Assembly: GCA_009778325.1 (NCBI GenBank) | Contig: WRJZ01000051.1 | Coordinates: forward strand, 45,320-109,319 | Length of the DNA: 64,000 nucleotides | Direction of reading: 5' to 3' | Source of the DNA: Candidatus Endomicrobium neocapritermitis | Lineage (GTDB): Bacteria; Elusimicrobiota; Endomicrobiia; Endomicrobiales; Endomicrobiaceae | Shown: piece by piece, positions 8,115 to 18,950 of the stretch | Numbering within the stretch: position 1 is the first letter of the stretch | Layout of the letters: each line of letters starts with the position of its first letter | The notes under the pieces: generated by a model | Database searches by the model: none | Seen by the model: the letters and a program-made list of their open reading frames with translations, nothing else | What the model was told of the DNA's origin: nothing | Position numbers and translations under genes: made by a program

Positions 8115-9047
8115 TTATCTGCTGCGCACAAAGCCCTGCTGTCTTGCGGCTTTCATGCGGTTGCGTCTTCCGGTTTCCCATCCGTAAATAAGCGGAGCGG
8201 ATATAAATATTGTTGAATACGTTCCCAAAGCCGTGCCGATTACCATTATGTAAGCGAATGTATGAATAACTTCTCCGCCGAAGAAGAACAAACTGCCCGA
8301 AACTATAAAAACAGTTATTGTCGTAACCACCGTTCTCAAAAGAATGGCATTGACACTTCTGTTAATCATTGCACCGAGATCTTCTTTTACTGAAAGCCTC
8401 ATATTTTCTCTCATTCTGTCAAATAGAACTATCTTATCGTTAATCGAATAACCGGCAACCGTAAGCAGCGCGGCTATAACGGTGATATCAACTTCTTTAT
8501 TCACGAGCAAAACCATGCCGAATGTTACTATTACATCTTGGATAATACCCACAATACACGCGATACCCCACAAAGCCGATTTAAACCTGAACCATATATA
8601 CACCATCATGCCTAAAAATGCGAAACAAAACGCGTATAGCGCCTGTTTTGTAAGATACTCCCCGACTGAAGGGCCTACAAACTCAACTCTGTCGACCGTC
8701 ATCGCATTGTCCGGAAATTTTACCGATATGGCTTCTTTTACTTTGCTTTCAAATTCACTCTGAGACCCGATATTGCGTTTAGCTTTTATCATTACTATCC
8801 TGTCCGATGTCTGAAGTTCAAACGACTCAAGGCCGCCTTCCTCCAAACTTTTACGGACATCCTGCAAAGCCACGTTTTTCTCAAAAGAAATCTGCATAAG
8901 CATACCGCCGGTAAAATCAATACCGTAATTCGGGCCGCCTCTGAAAATAAATGCCGCAGCGGTAACGGCAAGTAAAAACAATGAAATTGCGTAAAATATG
9001 CGTCTTTTTCCTATAAAGTCTATGTTGGTTGAATTAATAAGTTTCAC
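8115..9047 (-). CDS. secF: Protein translocase subunit SecF
   Basis: SecF partners SecD in the inner membrane and uses the proton motive force to help proteins leave the SecYEG channel. The 310-residue protein has an N-terminal membrane helix, GPNYGIDFTGGMLMQISF (the SecD/SecF signature), a periplasmic loop, and five C-terminal helices including IAALLTVAGYSINDKIVLFD, the conserved TM region, and ENMRLSVKEDLG. It lies 14 bases downstream of secD in the same operon as yajC. Confidence 0.96.
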   Translation of the reverse strand: MKLINSTNIDFIGKRRIFYAISLFLLAVTAAAFIFRGGPNYGIDFTGGMLMQISFEKNVALQDVRKSLEEGGLESFELQTSDRIVMIKAKRNIGSQSEFESKVKEAISVKFPDNAMTVDRVEFVGPSVGEYLTKQALYAFCFAFLGMMVYIWFRFKSALWGIACIVGIIQDVIVTFGMVLLVNKEVDITVIAALLTVAGYSINDKIVLFDRMRENMRLSVKEDLGAMINRSVNAILLRTVVTTITVFIVSGSLFFFGGEVIHTFAYIMVIGTALGTYSTIFISAPLIYGWETGRRNRMKAARQQGFVRSR

Positions 9048-9061
9048 TTTATGCCCCCAGC

Positions 9062-10489
9062 CTATATTTTAAACTTCAACAATAAATTTTCTTTAAATAA
9101 AAACTCATATATGAGCTTTGTAACCGCTATCGCCGTAAACATACTTATGCAAAGACCTATCGAAAGAGTAACGGCAAAACCTTTTATAGGGCCTGTCCCG
9201 AACTGAAACAGGAAAACAGCCGCAATCAGGGTCGTTACGTTCGCGTCAAAAATAGTCCAGAAAACTTTCTGATATCCCGCGTCAACGGCAACTCTTGCAG
9301 TCTTTCCCGCCATAAGCTCTTCCCTTATCCTCTCCAATATAAGAACGTTCGCGTCAACCGCCATAGCAAGCATCAGCGCGATGCCGGCAACGCCGGGAAG
9401 CGTTAAAGTAAATTGGAAATAAGCCATAAAAGCCATAAGGGCTATAAAATTTAAAAGTAAAGCAAAGTTCGCGATTAGTCCGGAAAGGCGATAGTACACA
9501 GACATAAATAAGAAAACCAAAATCACTCCTATCAAAGCAGAACCGAATCCCTTTCTGATTGAGTCGTCTCCGAGCGAAGGTCCGACCGTTCTTTCTTCAA
9601 TAACGTTTACAGGAGCCGGAAGCGCACCTGCTCTGAGAACAGTAGCTAAAAGCCTTGCGTCCTCGGGATTAAAATTACCTTCGATAATTGCTTTTCCGTC
9701 AGGTATTCTGGAGCGTATAACGGGAGCCGACTGAACTATATCATCAAGAACAATCGCCAGATTTCTTTCAATATTCCTTTCCGTAATATCGGCAAAAATT
9801 CTTCCGCCTTCTTTGCTGAATTCTATTGAAACAATGGGTTGTCCGAATTGTCCGCCGAACTCTACTTTTGCGTTTGTAAGAGAAGCGCCGGTCAATACGG
9901 CTTTGTCAAGAACATAATATCCCGTATCTTCTTTGCTTGCAAAAACCGAAGCGCCCTCAGGCATTATTGCTTCTATCTCGGGAAAAGCCGAAGGATTTGC
10001 CCTGAACTCTTCCGGCGTAATTCCTTTTTCTCTTAACAAATCAAGAACCTGATTTGCTTCCTTGCTCTTATTAACTATTCTGAATTCAAGCAAAGCCGTT
10101 TTTCCGATAAGCTCTTTTGCCGCTCTCGGATCTTTTATGCCGGGAAGCTGGATAACTATCCATCTGTCTCCCTGCTTGGCAATCATAGGTTCCGCGACTC
10201 CGAACTGATCGATTCTGTTTCTTATAATTTCCGTAGCTCTTTCTACGGCGTCTCTCATCTTGGCATTTTCGTCAAGTTTAGAAGCGTCGACTTCCAAAAG
10301 AAGATGAGTGCCTCCCTTCAAATCCAAACCGAGCTTAATAACTCTGCCCAGCATGGGACTCCTGTCCCTCTCAGCCTGCGCTCTTGCTTCGTCCGACATC
10401 ATCGACCACTGGATAGTAGGCCATAAAGCCCAAACCGAAAAAACAAGCATTGCTGCGGTAATCCAAAACTTCCAATTAATCTTGCCCAT
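9062..10489 (-). CDS. secD: Protein translocase subunit SecD
   Basis: The larger partner of SecF, 475 residues. An N-terminal helix is followed by LGLDLKGGTHLLLEVD, the DLxGG motif, the P1 periplasmic domain, and six C-terminal helices with VIEERTVGPSLGDDSIRKG and ALMLAMAVDANVLILERIRE. The start ATG overlaps the stop of the HD-domain gene upstream as TAATG, which suggests translational coupling. The order yajC-HD-secD-secF is the usual yajC-secD-secF arrangement with one extra gene. Confidence 0.96.
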   Translation of the reverse strand: MGKINWKFWITAAMLVFSVWALWPTIQWSMMSDEARAQAERDRSPMLGRVIKLGLDLKGGTHLLLEVDASKLDENAKMRDAVERATEIIRNRIDQFGVAEPMIAKQGDRWIVIQLPGIKDPRAAKELIGKTALLEFRIVNKSKEANQVLDLLREKGITPEEFRANPSAFPEIEAIMPEGASVFASKEDTGYYVLDKAVLTGASLTNAKVEFGGQFGQPIVSIEFSKEGGRIFADITERNIERNLAIVLDDIVQSAPVIRSRIPDGKAIIEGNFNPEDARLLATVLRAGALPAPVNVIEERTVGPSLGDDSIRKGFGSALIGVILVFLFMSVYYRLSGLIANFALLLNFIALMAFMAYFQFTLTLPGVAGIALMLAMAVDANVLILERIREELMAGKTARVAVDAGYQKVFWTIFDANVTTLIAAVFLFQFGTGPIKGFAVTLSIGLCISMFTAIAVTKLIYEFLFKENLLLKFKI

Positions 10490-11175
10490 TAGAGTAACTT
10501 CCTTTCATTTATAATTAACTCAAAATTACAGTCTAAAAAATTTGCGGCTCTTCTGCACATAAGCATTCTGGACATGAAAATTTCAAAATATTCCATTACC
10601 TGCGATTTTTGCGTATCAATCGTAAGCTGCAATGAAATTATTTTTTTATTTTTTAAAACTTTCAAAAAAGATCTTTCTGCGGCAAAATTTACCCTGTCAT
10701 GTATGTCCGAAGCCGCAAACTCGGGATTTCTGACCCTCGTCTTATGCACATCGGATTTATCGGCCAAAATAAGAGCGGCCGCAATTGGATTTACAGGTTC
10801 GCCTATTTCCTCTTCGTGATTTCCTATAGCGGAAACAACCAAAGCTATTTCATCGGGAGTAGCGCCCATATCTTTTAATATTCTCATAGCGATAAGAGCC
10901 GCGGACTGTCCGTGGTCTTTCCTGTTAATTACATTTCCTATGTCATGAAGATACGCGGCAATTCCGGCGAGTTCCTGAAATCTTTTAGGATAGTCAAGGC
11001 TGGCCAAAACATTTTCCGCCACGGACGCAACCAGGCTGACGTGCCTCATTCCGTGATCCGTATAACCGATAGTGCCCAGATAATCGTTCGATGATTGTAT
11101 AAATTTAATCACCATCGGATTATTTTTTACGTCTTCAACGGTTATATTTGAATATTTATAGTTTTTTTCATTCAT
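10489..11175 (-). CDS. HD-domain phosphohydrolase-like protein (copy 1)
   Basis: A 228-residue protein with the HD superfamily metal-binding pattern: GYTDHGMRHV near residue 37, YLHDIGN near 90, an HG in KDHGQSA, GNHEEE, and DKSDVHKTRVR near 145. HD proteins are metal-dependent phosphohydrolases. The C-terminal 80 residues (LTIDTQKSQVMEYFEIF, CRRAANFLDCNFEL) are a conserved extra domain shared with the paralogue at 12815-13480. It is inserted between yajC and secD. Substrate is unknown; nucleotides or second messengers are possibilities, not evidence. Confidence 0.82.
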   Translation of the reverse strand: MNEKNYKYSNITVEDVKNNPMVIKFIQSSNDYLGTIGYTDHGMRHVSLVASVAENVLASLDYPKRFQELAGIAAYLHDIGNVINRKDHGQSAALIAMRILKDMGATPDEIALVVSAIGNHEEEIGEPVNPIAAALILADKSDVHKTRVRNPEFAASDIHDRVNFAAERSFLKVLKNKKIISLQLTIDTQKSQVMEYFEIFMSRMLMCRRAANFLDCNFELIINERKLL

Positions 11176-11562
11176 TTATTTAATAATTTCAGGAACTTTG
11201 ACCGCTTCGTCATCCTGTTTCGTTATTACGGTAGATATTGAAGGCTTAGAAAGTTTAATGTTTACTCCGTTTGCAATTTTAACTTCAACAATACTTTCTT
11301 TAACGCTTACGACCGTACCGTATATTCCGCCGGCTGTTATTATTTCATCGTCTTTTTTCAATGAATTTAAAAGCTGCTGGTGTTCTTTTGCTTTTTTCTG
11401 CTGTGGTCTTAAAAGAAACAGGTAGAAAAATACAAAAATCAGGATCAAAGGCATAAAAGCGCCGAACGAACCTCCGCCGGCAGCTTCCTGAGCATAAACA
11501 TTTGAAGGCATTAACGAAATTGAAACTAAAAGAAACGCGACCAAACTAAATAAACTTTTCAT
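11176..11562 (-). CDS. yajC: Sec translocon accessory protein YajC
   Basis: A small inner-membrane protein that associates with SecDF. The start is placed at the ATG at 11562 because an AGGGG lies six bases upstream; the frame is open a little further upstream, but without such a site. An N-terminal hydrophobic segment ending near VYAQEA is followed by a second membrane span (FMPLILIFVFFYLFLLRPQ) with the typical LRPQQKKAKEHQ cytoplasmic motif, and a beta-rich domain containing GDEIITAGGIYGTV-like sequence (KKDDEIITAGGIYGTVVSV). About 128 residues, normal for the family. Confidence 0.93.
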   Translation of the reverse strand: MKSLFSLVAFLLVSISLMPSNVYAQEAAGGGSFGAFMPLILIFVFFYLFLLRPQQKKAKEHQQLLNSLKKDDEIITAGGIYGTVVSVKESIVEVKIANGVNIKLSKPSISTVITKQDDEAVKVPEIIK

Positions 11563-11578
11563 TTTTTCCCCTGATAAC

Positions 11579-13480
<1,902 letters not shown>

Positions 13481-13509
13481 AGTTTTGTTATTATATCAAA
13501 TTTAAAAAC

Positions 13510-13594
13510 GGCAATTACCAATTACTAAGTAGTCTGCAATTATTTTTTTGTTTTGTCTTTTTATTCGTAATTCGTCATTCGTAATTCGTAATTG
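13510..13594. repeat. Family B asymmetric inverted element
   Basis: The right arm (13563-13594) is a run of ATTCGTA/ATTCGTC heptamers; the left arm (from 13510, GGCAATTACCAATTACTAAG) is decayed. The loop ATTATTTTTTTGTTTTGTC is shared with the family B element at 52.9 kb. The stop codon of the phosphatase gene is at the start of the right arm. Confidence 0.7.
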
Positions 13595-14157
13595 TTTTTA
13601 TACGTTTTCCATTTTTCTATGTCAAAATTCTCAATATATTCGGGAAGATTCTTCCAAATTCTGTGATAACCGAAATTTTTACCCGTCATCTCTGCTATCG
13701 CGTCTTCTTTGCTCCAGTTTTCAAAAACCATCCTGTAAACCGAGACCATTGCGCCTGTTCTGTCAGCTCCGTGCTGGCAGTGAACAAGAACAGGGTAATT
13801 ATCCGGATCAGCCATCACTTTCAAAAACTGTTCGACATGTTTGTCGCTAAGACTCCATGTATTTATAGGAATCTGCACATATTTCATTTTCAATCCTTTC
13901 ATTTTCTTTTCATCGGAATGATGCGCCCTGAGATTTACAACCGTTTTTATTCCCATATTCTGTAAAGATTTAAAACCTTCGGATGTAGGCTGTTCTGCCC
14001 TGTACAAAATATCGGACACTTTATAAAAATTAGCAAGCCCTTCCTTTTGAACCGGCACAGCCTGCGTTTCATCTTTTATTTCAACTTGTTCTTGTGCAAC
14101 AACATAACCCTGCGTAAAAAATATCACAAACAACAAAGTAAATAAAACTTTTTTCAT
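13561..14157 (-). CDS. Secreted dual-specificity phosphatase-like protein
   Basis: A 198-residue protein with a signal peptide (MKKVLFTLLFVIFF, cleavage near VVAQEQ) and a cysteine phosphatase domain. The P-loop is VHCQHGADRTG near residue 118, matching the HCxxGxDRT pattern, and LRAHHSDEKKM supplies the general-acid region upstream. Such proteins hydrolyse phosphotyrosine or phosphoinositide-like substrates; export suggests action in the periplasm. It stands between the HD-tgt unit and queA with repeats on both sides. The C-terminal NYELRMTNYE is translated from a repeat arm. Confidence 0.82.
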   Translation of the reverse strand: MKKVLFTLLFVIFFTQGYVVAQEQVEIKDETQAVPVQKEGLANFYKVSDILYRAEQPTSEGFKSLQNMGIKTVVNLRAHHSDEKKMKGLKMKYVQIPINTWSLSDKHVEQFLKVMADPDNYPVLVHCQHGADRTGAMVSVYRMVFENWSKEDAIAEMTGKNFGYHRIWKNLPEYIENFDIEKWKTYKNNYELRMTNYE

Positions 14158-14168
14158 AAAACCCCTTT

Positions 14169-14308
14169 TAACGGCAATTACGAATTACGAATGACGAATT
14201 ACGAATCAACGGCTACGACAACGACATTAACGGCAAAAACTTTTTCATTTTTACTTCTTTGTATTTCATCGCCGTTGATTCGTAATTCGTCATTCGTAAT
14301 TGCCGTTA
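14169..14308. repeat. Family B inverted element, arms differ by one heptamer
   Basis: The left arm (14169-14213) is TAACGGC, then AATTACG, AATTACG, AATGACG, AATTACG, then AATCAACGGC. The right arm (14271-14308) is its exact reverse complement but lacks one AATTACG unit. The loop is 57 bases. The right arm supplies the queA stop codon. Confidence 0.92.
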
Positions 14309-15373
14309 AATTATTATCATAGAATCGCCGTAAGAAAAAAATCTGTATTTCTCTTTTACGGCTTCGTTATAAGCTTTCAGCATTATTTCTCTTGCGCAAA
14401 AGGCGCTCGCCATCATCAAAGGAGTTGATTTTGGCAAATGAAGGTTTGTAATAAGAGCGTTTACTATTTTAAATTTGTATCCCGGATGTATAAATATTGC
14501 AGTTTCTCCTGAAAATTCTTTAATATACGTTTTGCCGTTTTCAACAAATCCGGCAGTTTTTGCCAAAGATTCCAAAGCTCGTGTGGAAGTAGTGCCTACG
14601 GAAACGATCTTTTTATTATTTTTAATCGCTTCATTTATGATTGCGGCATTTTCAGAGTCAATATAATATTTTTCAGACATCATTTTGTGTTCATTTAAAT
14701 CTGAACTGACAATCGGTTTAAAAGTACCCCAGCCTACGTGCAGCGTTAGTTTTGCAATTTTTATGCCCTTGCTTTGCAAACTGTTAAAAATATCATCGGT
14801 AAAATGAAGTCCTGCCGTCGGCGCTGCGATTGCTCCCGGTACGACGGCATAAACAGTCTGATACCTTTCCTTATCAAAATCCGACAGTTCTTCGGCTAAA
14901 CCGCTTTTTCTGTTTATATAAGGAGGGAGCGGCATAATTCCACGCTTTTCTAAAAACTCTAAAACGTCCGGCTTATTAAATTCTACAACAACTTCCCCTT
15001 CTTCTGTTTTGGATTTAACAACACACTCAAAACAATCGTCAAAAAACACCTTTGTTCCCGTTGCAAGAAAAGGTTTCATAAGAACTCTGTATTCACTGTT
15101 TGCCTGACACGGATCTAAAAAAAGCAGTTCTACTTTACCGCCGCTTATTTTTTTCCCGAAAAGCCTTGATGGTACAACTTTAGTGGTGTTTATGACAAGG
15201 CAGTCGCCATCATTAAAATATTCAATTATATCCGCGAATTTTCTGTGCTCAAAACTCCCTGAGTTTTTATTGATGACAAACAGGCGTGAATCCGCACGTT
15301 TATCCGTCGGTTTTTGCGCTATCAATTCATGCGGAATTTCATAATCATAATTCGATAAAAGATTGTCCGACAT
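14306..15373 (-). CDS. queA: S-adenosylmethionine:tRNA ribosyltransferase-isomerase
   Basis: QueA builds epoxyqueuosine on tRNA by moving the ribosyl part of SAM to preQ1. The protein (about 355 residues) shows YDYEIPHELIAQKPTDKRADSRL, RLFGKKISGGKVELLFL, the PGAIAAPTAGLHFT signature, HVGWGTFKP, and GTTSTRALES. The ATG at 15373 has a GGAG just upstream; a GTG three codons earlier (15382) is an alternative. The stop codon is supplied by the family B repeat. It serves the same pathway as tgt and queH in this window. Confidence 0.95.
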   Translation of the reverse strand: MSDNLLSNYDYEIPHELIAQKPTDKRADSRLFVINKNSGSFEHRKFADIIEYFNDGDCLVINTTKVVPSRLFGKKISGGKVELLFLDPCQANSEYRVLMKPFLATGTKVFFDDCFECVVKSKTEEGEVVVEFNKPDVLEFLEKRGIMPLPPYINRKSGLAEELSDFDKERYQTVYAVVPGAIAAPTAGLHFTDDIFNSLQSKGIKIAKLTLHVGWGTFKPIVSSDLNEHKMMSEKYYIDSENAAIINEAIKNNKKIVSVGTTSTRALESLAKTAGFVENGKTYIKEFSGETAIFIHPGYKFKIVNALITNLHLPKSTPLMMASAFCAREIMLKAYNEAVKEKYRFFSYGDSMIII

Positions 15374-15458
15374 TAACTCCACTTTTCCAAGCTCCGTTCC
15401 GAAATTGAACTTCTCTAAAAACCCGCGTTTGTAACTGCCTTTTTGCCGTTTTCCGTTG

Positions 15459-15493
15459 ATTTGTAATTTGTAATTCGTAGTTAGTAATTGCCT
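15459..15493. repeat. Family B half element
   Basis: Degenerate heptamers of the ATTTGTA/ATTCGTA type in one orientation, directly at the 3' end of the SpoIID-like gene and upstream of queA. No inverted mate was found nearby. Confidence 0.7.
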
Positions 15494-16618
15494 TTATTTG
15501 TAATTTACTTTTTCTATTTTCGTCTTCGGATAATAATGTTCAAGTATATGTTTATACTTCTTTCCTTTGTCAGCCATAACTTTGGCGCCCCACTGGCATA
15601 ACCCTACTTTATGTCCCCATCCCCTGCCTTTAAATATAAATTTGTCGCCTTCTTTTTTTATGCTGTCAAAAGTCGTACTTTTTACCTGCCAGGCGTCAAC
15701 ATCAAGACGAAACTTATAAGCATTCAGCTCAAGCGTTCCTTTGCCGTGCTTAATTACAATTTCACGGGCAGAGCCGGCCGGAGTAACGCCTTTCACTTTT
15801 ATTGATTTTATTTTGCCGACGCCGTATTTGGAAAGTTTTTCTCTTATAAAACTTTCATCTAATGCTTTTTCCCATTTCGCATGAGGCGTCTCGGCGCAAT
15901 ATCCGCATTTAACTCCCTTTAAATATGCCGGAGTAGCCGCGCTCCAATTCCATACAAATTTAGGGTCTTCAGTGTGTCCGCCGCAGTTTGCGTGAAACAC
16001 GGTCTGGGCAAATTTACCGTCATATGTAAGAACTTCGTTCTTTGTTGCGGCTATCGCTTTATTACAGCTTAACGCTTCCACAGCTGCTCCGCCATAAACC
16101 TGGCAATGGGTAGTGTCGCACAAATCAAAACCGAGGCCGCCGTGTCTGCCCATGTTTGCAAGAGTATAAGTTCTGCTTATTACAGCCTGAGCTTTTAAAG
16201 CTTCAATTCCCCATCCCGGGCTTGCCTCTTTCGGCAGAACTCCTTTTAAATAATCTTCAACCGTCAAAACATTTACCACAACCGCTTTTGAATTAAATGA
16301 ATTTACCGTAAGGTATCCTCTATACGCTTTTTTGTTGGCAAATATTATTCCGTTTGAGCTCTCAATTTTAAGAGGAGGTTTTAATATATATTGGCCCATC
16401 TTAAAACCTTCCTTAGAATATGTAAGAGTCATCATTCCTTTTGTAAGTTTAAACTTCTTTCCGTTAGCATCCGTTACAAAATAGTCATCGGTTGCCGCAA
16501 CGGTAAAAGAATCGGCTTTTGTAATAATGCCGATCCTTATATTTTTATTTGCCGTGTAAGCTGAACTTACTCCGGCAAAACAAAACAAGAATAACCATAC
16601 GAGCAAAATTTTTTTCAA
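15494..16618 (-). CDS. SpoIID/LytB-domain protein
   Basis: A 374-residue exported protein with a signal peptide (MKKILLVWLFLFCFAGVSSA). The SpoIID domain has LTVEDYLKGVLPKEASPGWG, then EALKAQAVISRTYTLANM, and C-terminal GWGHKVGLCQWGAK, all diagnostic. SpoIID proteins are lytic transglycosylases or amidase enhancers acting on peptidoglycan stripped of its peptide stems. In a diderm without sporulation genes nearby it is best read as a periplasmic cell-wall remodelling enzyme. It lies ten bases downstream of the outer-membrane barrel gene. Confidence 0.88.
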   Translation of the reverse strand: MKKILLVWLFLFCFAGVSSAYTANKNIRIGIITKADSFTVAATDDYFVTDANGKKFKLTKGMMTLTYSKEGFKMGQYILKPPLKIESSNGIIFANKKAYRGYLTVNSFNSKAVVVNVLTVEDYLKGVLPKEASPGWGIEALKAQAVISRTYTLANMGRHGGLGFDLCDTTHCQVYGGAAVEALSCNKAIAATKNEVLTYDGKFAQTVFHANCGGHTEDPKFVWNWSAATPAYLKGVKCGYCAETPHAKWEKALDESFIREKLSKYGVGKIKSIKVKGVTPAGSAREIVIKHGKGTLELNAYKFRLDVDAWQVKSTTFDSIKKEGDKFIFKGRGWGHKVGLCQWGAKVMADKGKKYKHILEHYYPKTKIEKVNYK

Positions 16619-16627
16619 AAAAGCCTC

Positions 16628-17269
16628 TTAAAATTTATATCCTACGGAAACAGTGAACTTATCGTAATCTATATTGATTCTGTTGTTTGCGCTGTCTTTC
16701 GCTTTGCCGCTGTTAACGCTAAACATGCCTTCAAACAAAAATACGTCATAGACAAATCCCAAGCCTATTCCGTAATAAAAACCGCCTTTTTCCGGTACAA
16801 AATTCTTTTCAAATCCCGAATCTGCGTAAAACAAATTATATCCGATTTGCCCTAAAACATATCCGTACAGACCCGGCTCCTGAGGCCATGACCTGACTTT
16901 CACCGACACATAGAACGGAGCAAAACCAAACTGTCCCGGCAGTTCGTCAAGGCCTCTCGGTATTTGCGCTGAAACTCCTGTTCCCGCTCCTACATACTGG
17001 TTAAAGTATTTTATATATTCAACTGCAAAAGAAACATTATTTGCAGCGCTCAGCTTTTCCGTACCGGCGCTGCCGGTATATCCGTCAGCTCCGAATCTTC
17101 CTTCAAAATCAAAGCCGATTTTAACATTAAATTCATGCATCGGCATTGAACTTAATGCCATAGGCTGAGGAGAAATAAGAGTATCAATAATATCAGCCCC
17201 GGCATGAATCGCAAAGAAAACCGCAATTACCGCGGCCAAAACAAGCTTATTTTTTCTCATCGCATGCAA
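16628..17269 (-). CDS. Outer-membrane beta-barrel protein, small
   Basis: A 213-residue protein with a signal peptide ([20 protein letters not shown]) and alternating aromatic/hydrophobic strands typical of an eight-stranded barrel, ending in FTVSVGYKF with the terminal phenylalanine needed for outer-membrane insertion. The start ATG at 17269 has a GAGG five bases upstream and overlaps queH by 23 bases. No specific family is recognised; transport, adhesion or structural roles cannot be told apart. Confidence 0.75.
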   Translation of the reverse strand: MHAMRKNKLVLAAVIAVFFAIHAGADIIDTLISPQPMALSSMPMHEFNVKIGFDFEGRFGADGYTGSAGTEKLSAANNVSFAVEYIKYFNQYVGAGTGVSAQIPRGLDELPGQFGFAPFYVSVKVRSWPQEPGLYGYVLGQIGYNLFYADSGFEKNFVPEKGGFYYGIGLGFVYDVFLFEGMFSVNSGKAKDSANNRINIDYDKFTVSVGYKF

Positions 17270-17783
17270 ACCTCTCTTTGTATGACCTTGCGCAGCCGCA
17301 GTATTTTTGAATGTAATAACCTTCTCTTCTCAGAGAATTTTTCCCTTCATAAAAAGCGGGACGAAAATCCATATACAAAAATTCAACCGCATTATTTTTC
17401 GCGTGTTCTCTGCCGGTCTGCTTGATTAATTCATGTTTTTGGTATGGGCTTGATAAAAGCGAAGTGGAAAAAAAATCAAAACCGTTGTTTTTCGCGAACT
17501 CGGCCGCTTTTGAAAGCCTGATATCGTAACAAAATCCGCAGTTTTCTCCTGCGCCGGCGCGCCATTTATCGTAATCGTAAACAAAAGAATCTTCTTCAAA
17601 AAAATTTACATTAAGACTTTCAGCGTACTCTTTTGCGGCATCTCTTCTTTTATCATGCTCTTCTTTGTCGTAAATATTGGGATTATGCCAATAAAAAGAT
17701 ATTTCATACTCTTCTCTCAGCATTTTTACGGCTGAGGCCGAACACGGCGCGCAGCATATGTGCAGCAAAACCTTTTTTTTCAT
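17247..17783 (-). CDS. queH: Epoxyqueuosine reductase QueH
   Basis: QueH (formerly DUF208) carries out the last step of queuosine synthesis, reducing epoxyqueuosine on tRNA, using an iron-sulfur cluster and a second metal instead of the B12 of QueG. The 178-residue protein has [14 protein letters not shown] with the cysteine pair, [33 protein letters not shown], and [11 protein letters not shown] near the end. It overlaps ruvB by four bases (ATGA). Together with tgt and queA the window holds three queuosine genes. Confidence 0.95.
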   Translation of the reverse strand: MKKKVLLHICCAPCSASAVKMLREEYEISFYWHNPNIYDKEEHDKRRDAAKEYAESLNVNFFEEDSFVYDYDKWRAGAGENCGFCYDIRLSKAAEFAKNNGFDFFSTSLLSSPYQKHELIKQTGREHAKNNAVEFLYMDFRPAFYEGKNSLRREGYYIQKYCGCARSYKERFACDEKK

Positions 17784-18805
17784 ATCAGCTCACGCTGAAA
17801 GTTTTTAGGAGGCTCAACGCCTATATGCCTGTAACCCGCTTCGGTTACGACTCTTCCGCGCGAAGTTCTTGCGATGAATCCCGATTGTATAAGATACGGC
17901 TCATAAACGTCGGTAATAGTGTCGCTTTCTTCGGAAATAGCCACAGCCAAAGTATCAACGCCTACGGGCCCGCCGCTGAATTTATTTATCATTGTCGTAA
18001 GAAGAAGTCTGTCCATTTTATCAAGGCCTGCCTCGTCAACTTCCAAAGCGTTTAAAGCTTCCTGCGCTACCTGCCTTGTAACTTTTCCGTCTGTTCTTAG
18101 TTCGGCAAAATCCCTTACCCTTTTTAAAAGTCTGTTAACAATTCTCGGCGTTCCCCTTGAGCGCCTTGCGATTTCTTCCGCCGCGTCATCGTCAATTTCA
18201 ATATTCATTATCGCGCCTGAACGTTTAACAATATGTATAAGCTCTTTAATGCCATAAAACTCCAAATGTCCGATAATTCCGAATCTGTCTCTCAGCGGGC
18301 TTGAAAGAAGTCCGGCTCTTGTCGTGGCCCCTACTAAAGTAAATCTCGGAACAGGCAGTTTAATCGTCTTTGCCGACGGGCCTTGCCCGATTATTATATC
18401 AAGTTCAAAATCTTCCATTACCGGATAAAGAGATTCTTCAACAAGATGGTTCATTCTGTGAATTTCATCTATAAAAAAAACATCGCCTTCGGAGAGATTC
18501 GTCAAAATCGCGGCCAAATCCCCGACCCTTTCCAAAACAGGTCCGGAAGTTATTCTCAAGTTTCCGCCCATCTCTTTTGCTATTATATGCGACAGCGTTG
18601 TTTTTCCGAGTCCCGGAGGAGCATAAAAAAGACAGTGGTCAAGAGCTTCTCCTCTTTTTTTCGCCGCTTCTATAAAAACTTTAAGATTTTCTTTAAGTTT
18701 GTCCTGCCCGACAAAATCGTCAAGAGACTGGGGCCTTAAAGTATTTTCTATCCTGTCTTCTTCCGCAATCTGGGACGCTTCTAAAATTCTTTCCGTTTCT
18801 TCCAT
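17780..18805 (-). CDS. ruvB: Holliday junction branch migration ATPase RuvB
   Basis: RuvB is the AAA+ motor that drives branch migration with RuvA. The 341-residue protein has [19 protein letters not shown], Walker [14 protein letters not shown], Walker [29 protein letters not shown] (sensor 1 and arginine finger) and the C-terminal winged-helix domain with [15 protein letters not shown]. It is followed by queH with an ATGA overlap and preceded by a family A-type repeat element that separates it from ruvA. Confidence 0.98.
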   Translation of the reverse strand: MEETERILEASQIAEEDRIENTLRPQSLDDFVGQDKLKENLKVFIEAAKKRGEALDHCLFYAPPGLGKTTLSHIIAKEMGGNLRITSGPVLERVGDLAAILTNLSEGDVFFIDEIHRMNHLVEESLYPVMEDFELDIIIGQGPSAKTIKLPVPRFTLVGATTRAGLLSSPLRDRFGIIGHLEFYGIKELIHIVKRSGAIMNIEIDDDAAEEIARRSRGTPRIVNRLLKRVRDFAELRTDGKVTRQVAQEALNALEVDEAGLDKMDRLLLTTMINKFSGGPVGVDTLAVAISEESDTITDVYEPYLIQSGFIARTSRGRVVTEAGYRHIGVEPPKNFQRELI

Positions 18806-18822
18806 TTATAGTTCCATTTATA

Positions 18823-18945
18823 GTGTTGAGTTTGAAGTGTGGAGAGTGGAGTTAATGTGTTTTCGCGTTGCGAAAACCTAAAAAATAGGTTTCGGCAAAA
18901 AGCCGAAACACAACAACTTCACACTCCACACTCCTAACTCCACAC
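18823..18945. repeat. Family A-type arms around a two-palindrome core
   Basis: Arms 18823-18853 and 18915-18945 are GTGTGGAGAGTGGAG-like and match at about 26 of 31 positions in inverted orientation. The core is GTTTTCGCGTTGCGAAAAC (18859-18877), linker CTAAAAAATAG, and GTTTCGGC-AAAAA-GCCGAAAC (18889-18909). This is the family C core combined with family A arms. Confidence 0.86.
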
Positions 18946-18950
18946 TGTAT

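Noticed and set aside
14158..14305. Reading the repeat hairpins only as intrinsic terminators
   Set aside because: Most stems are AT-rich tandem arrays without a terminal T run, several lie inside operons, and clear GC-rich terminators exist separately (for example 47866-47910).
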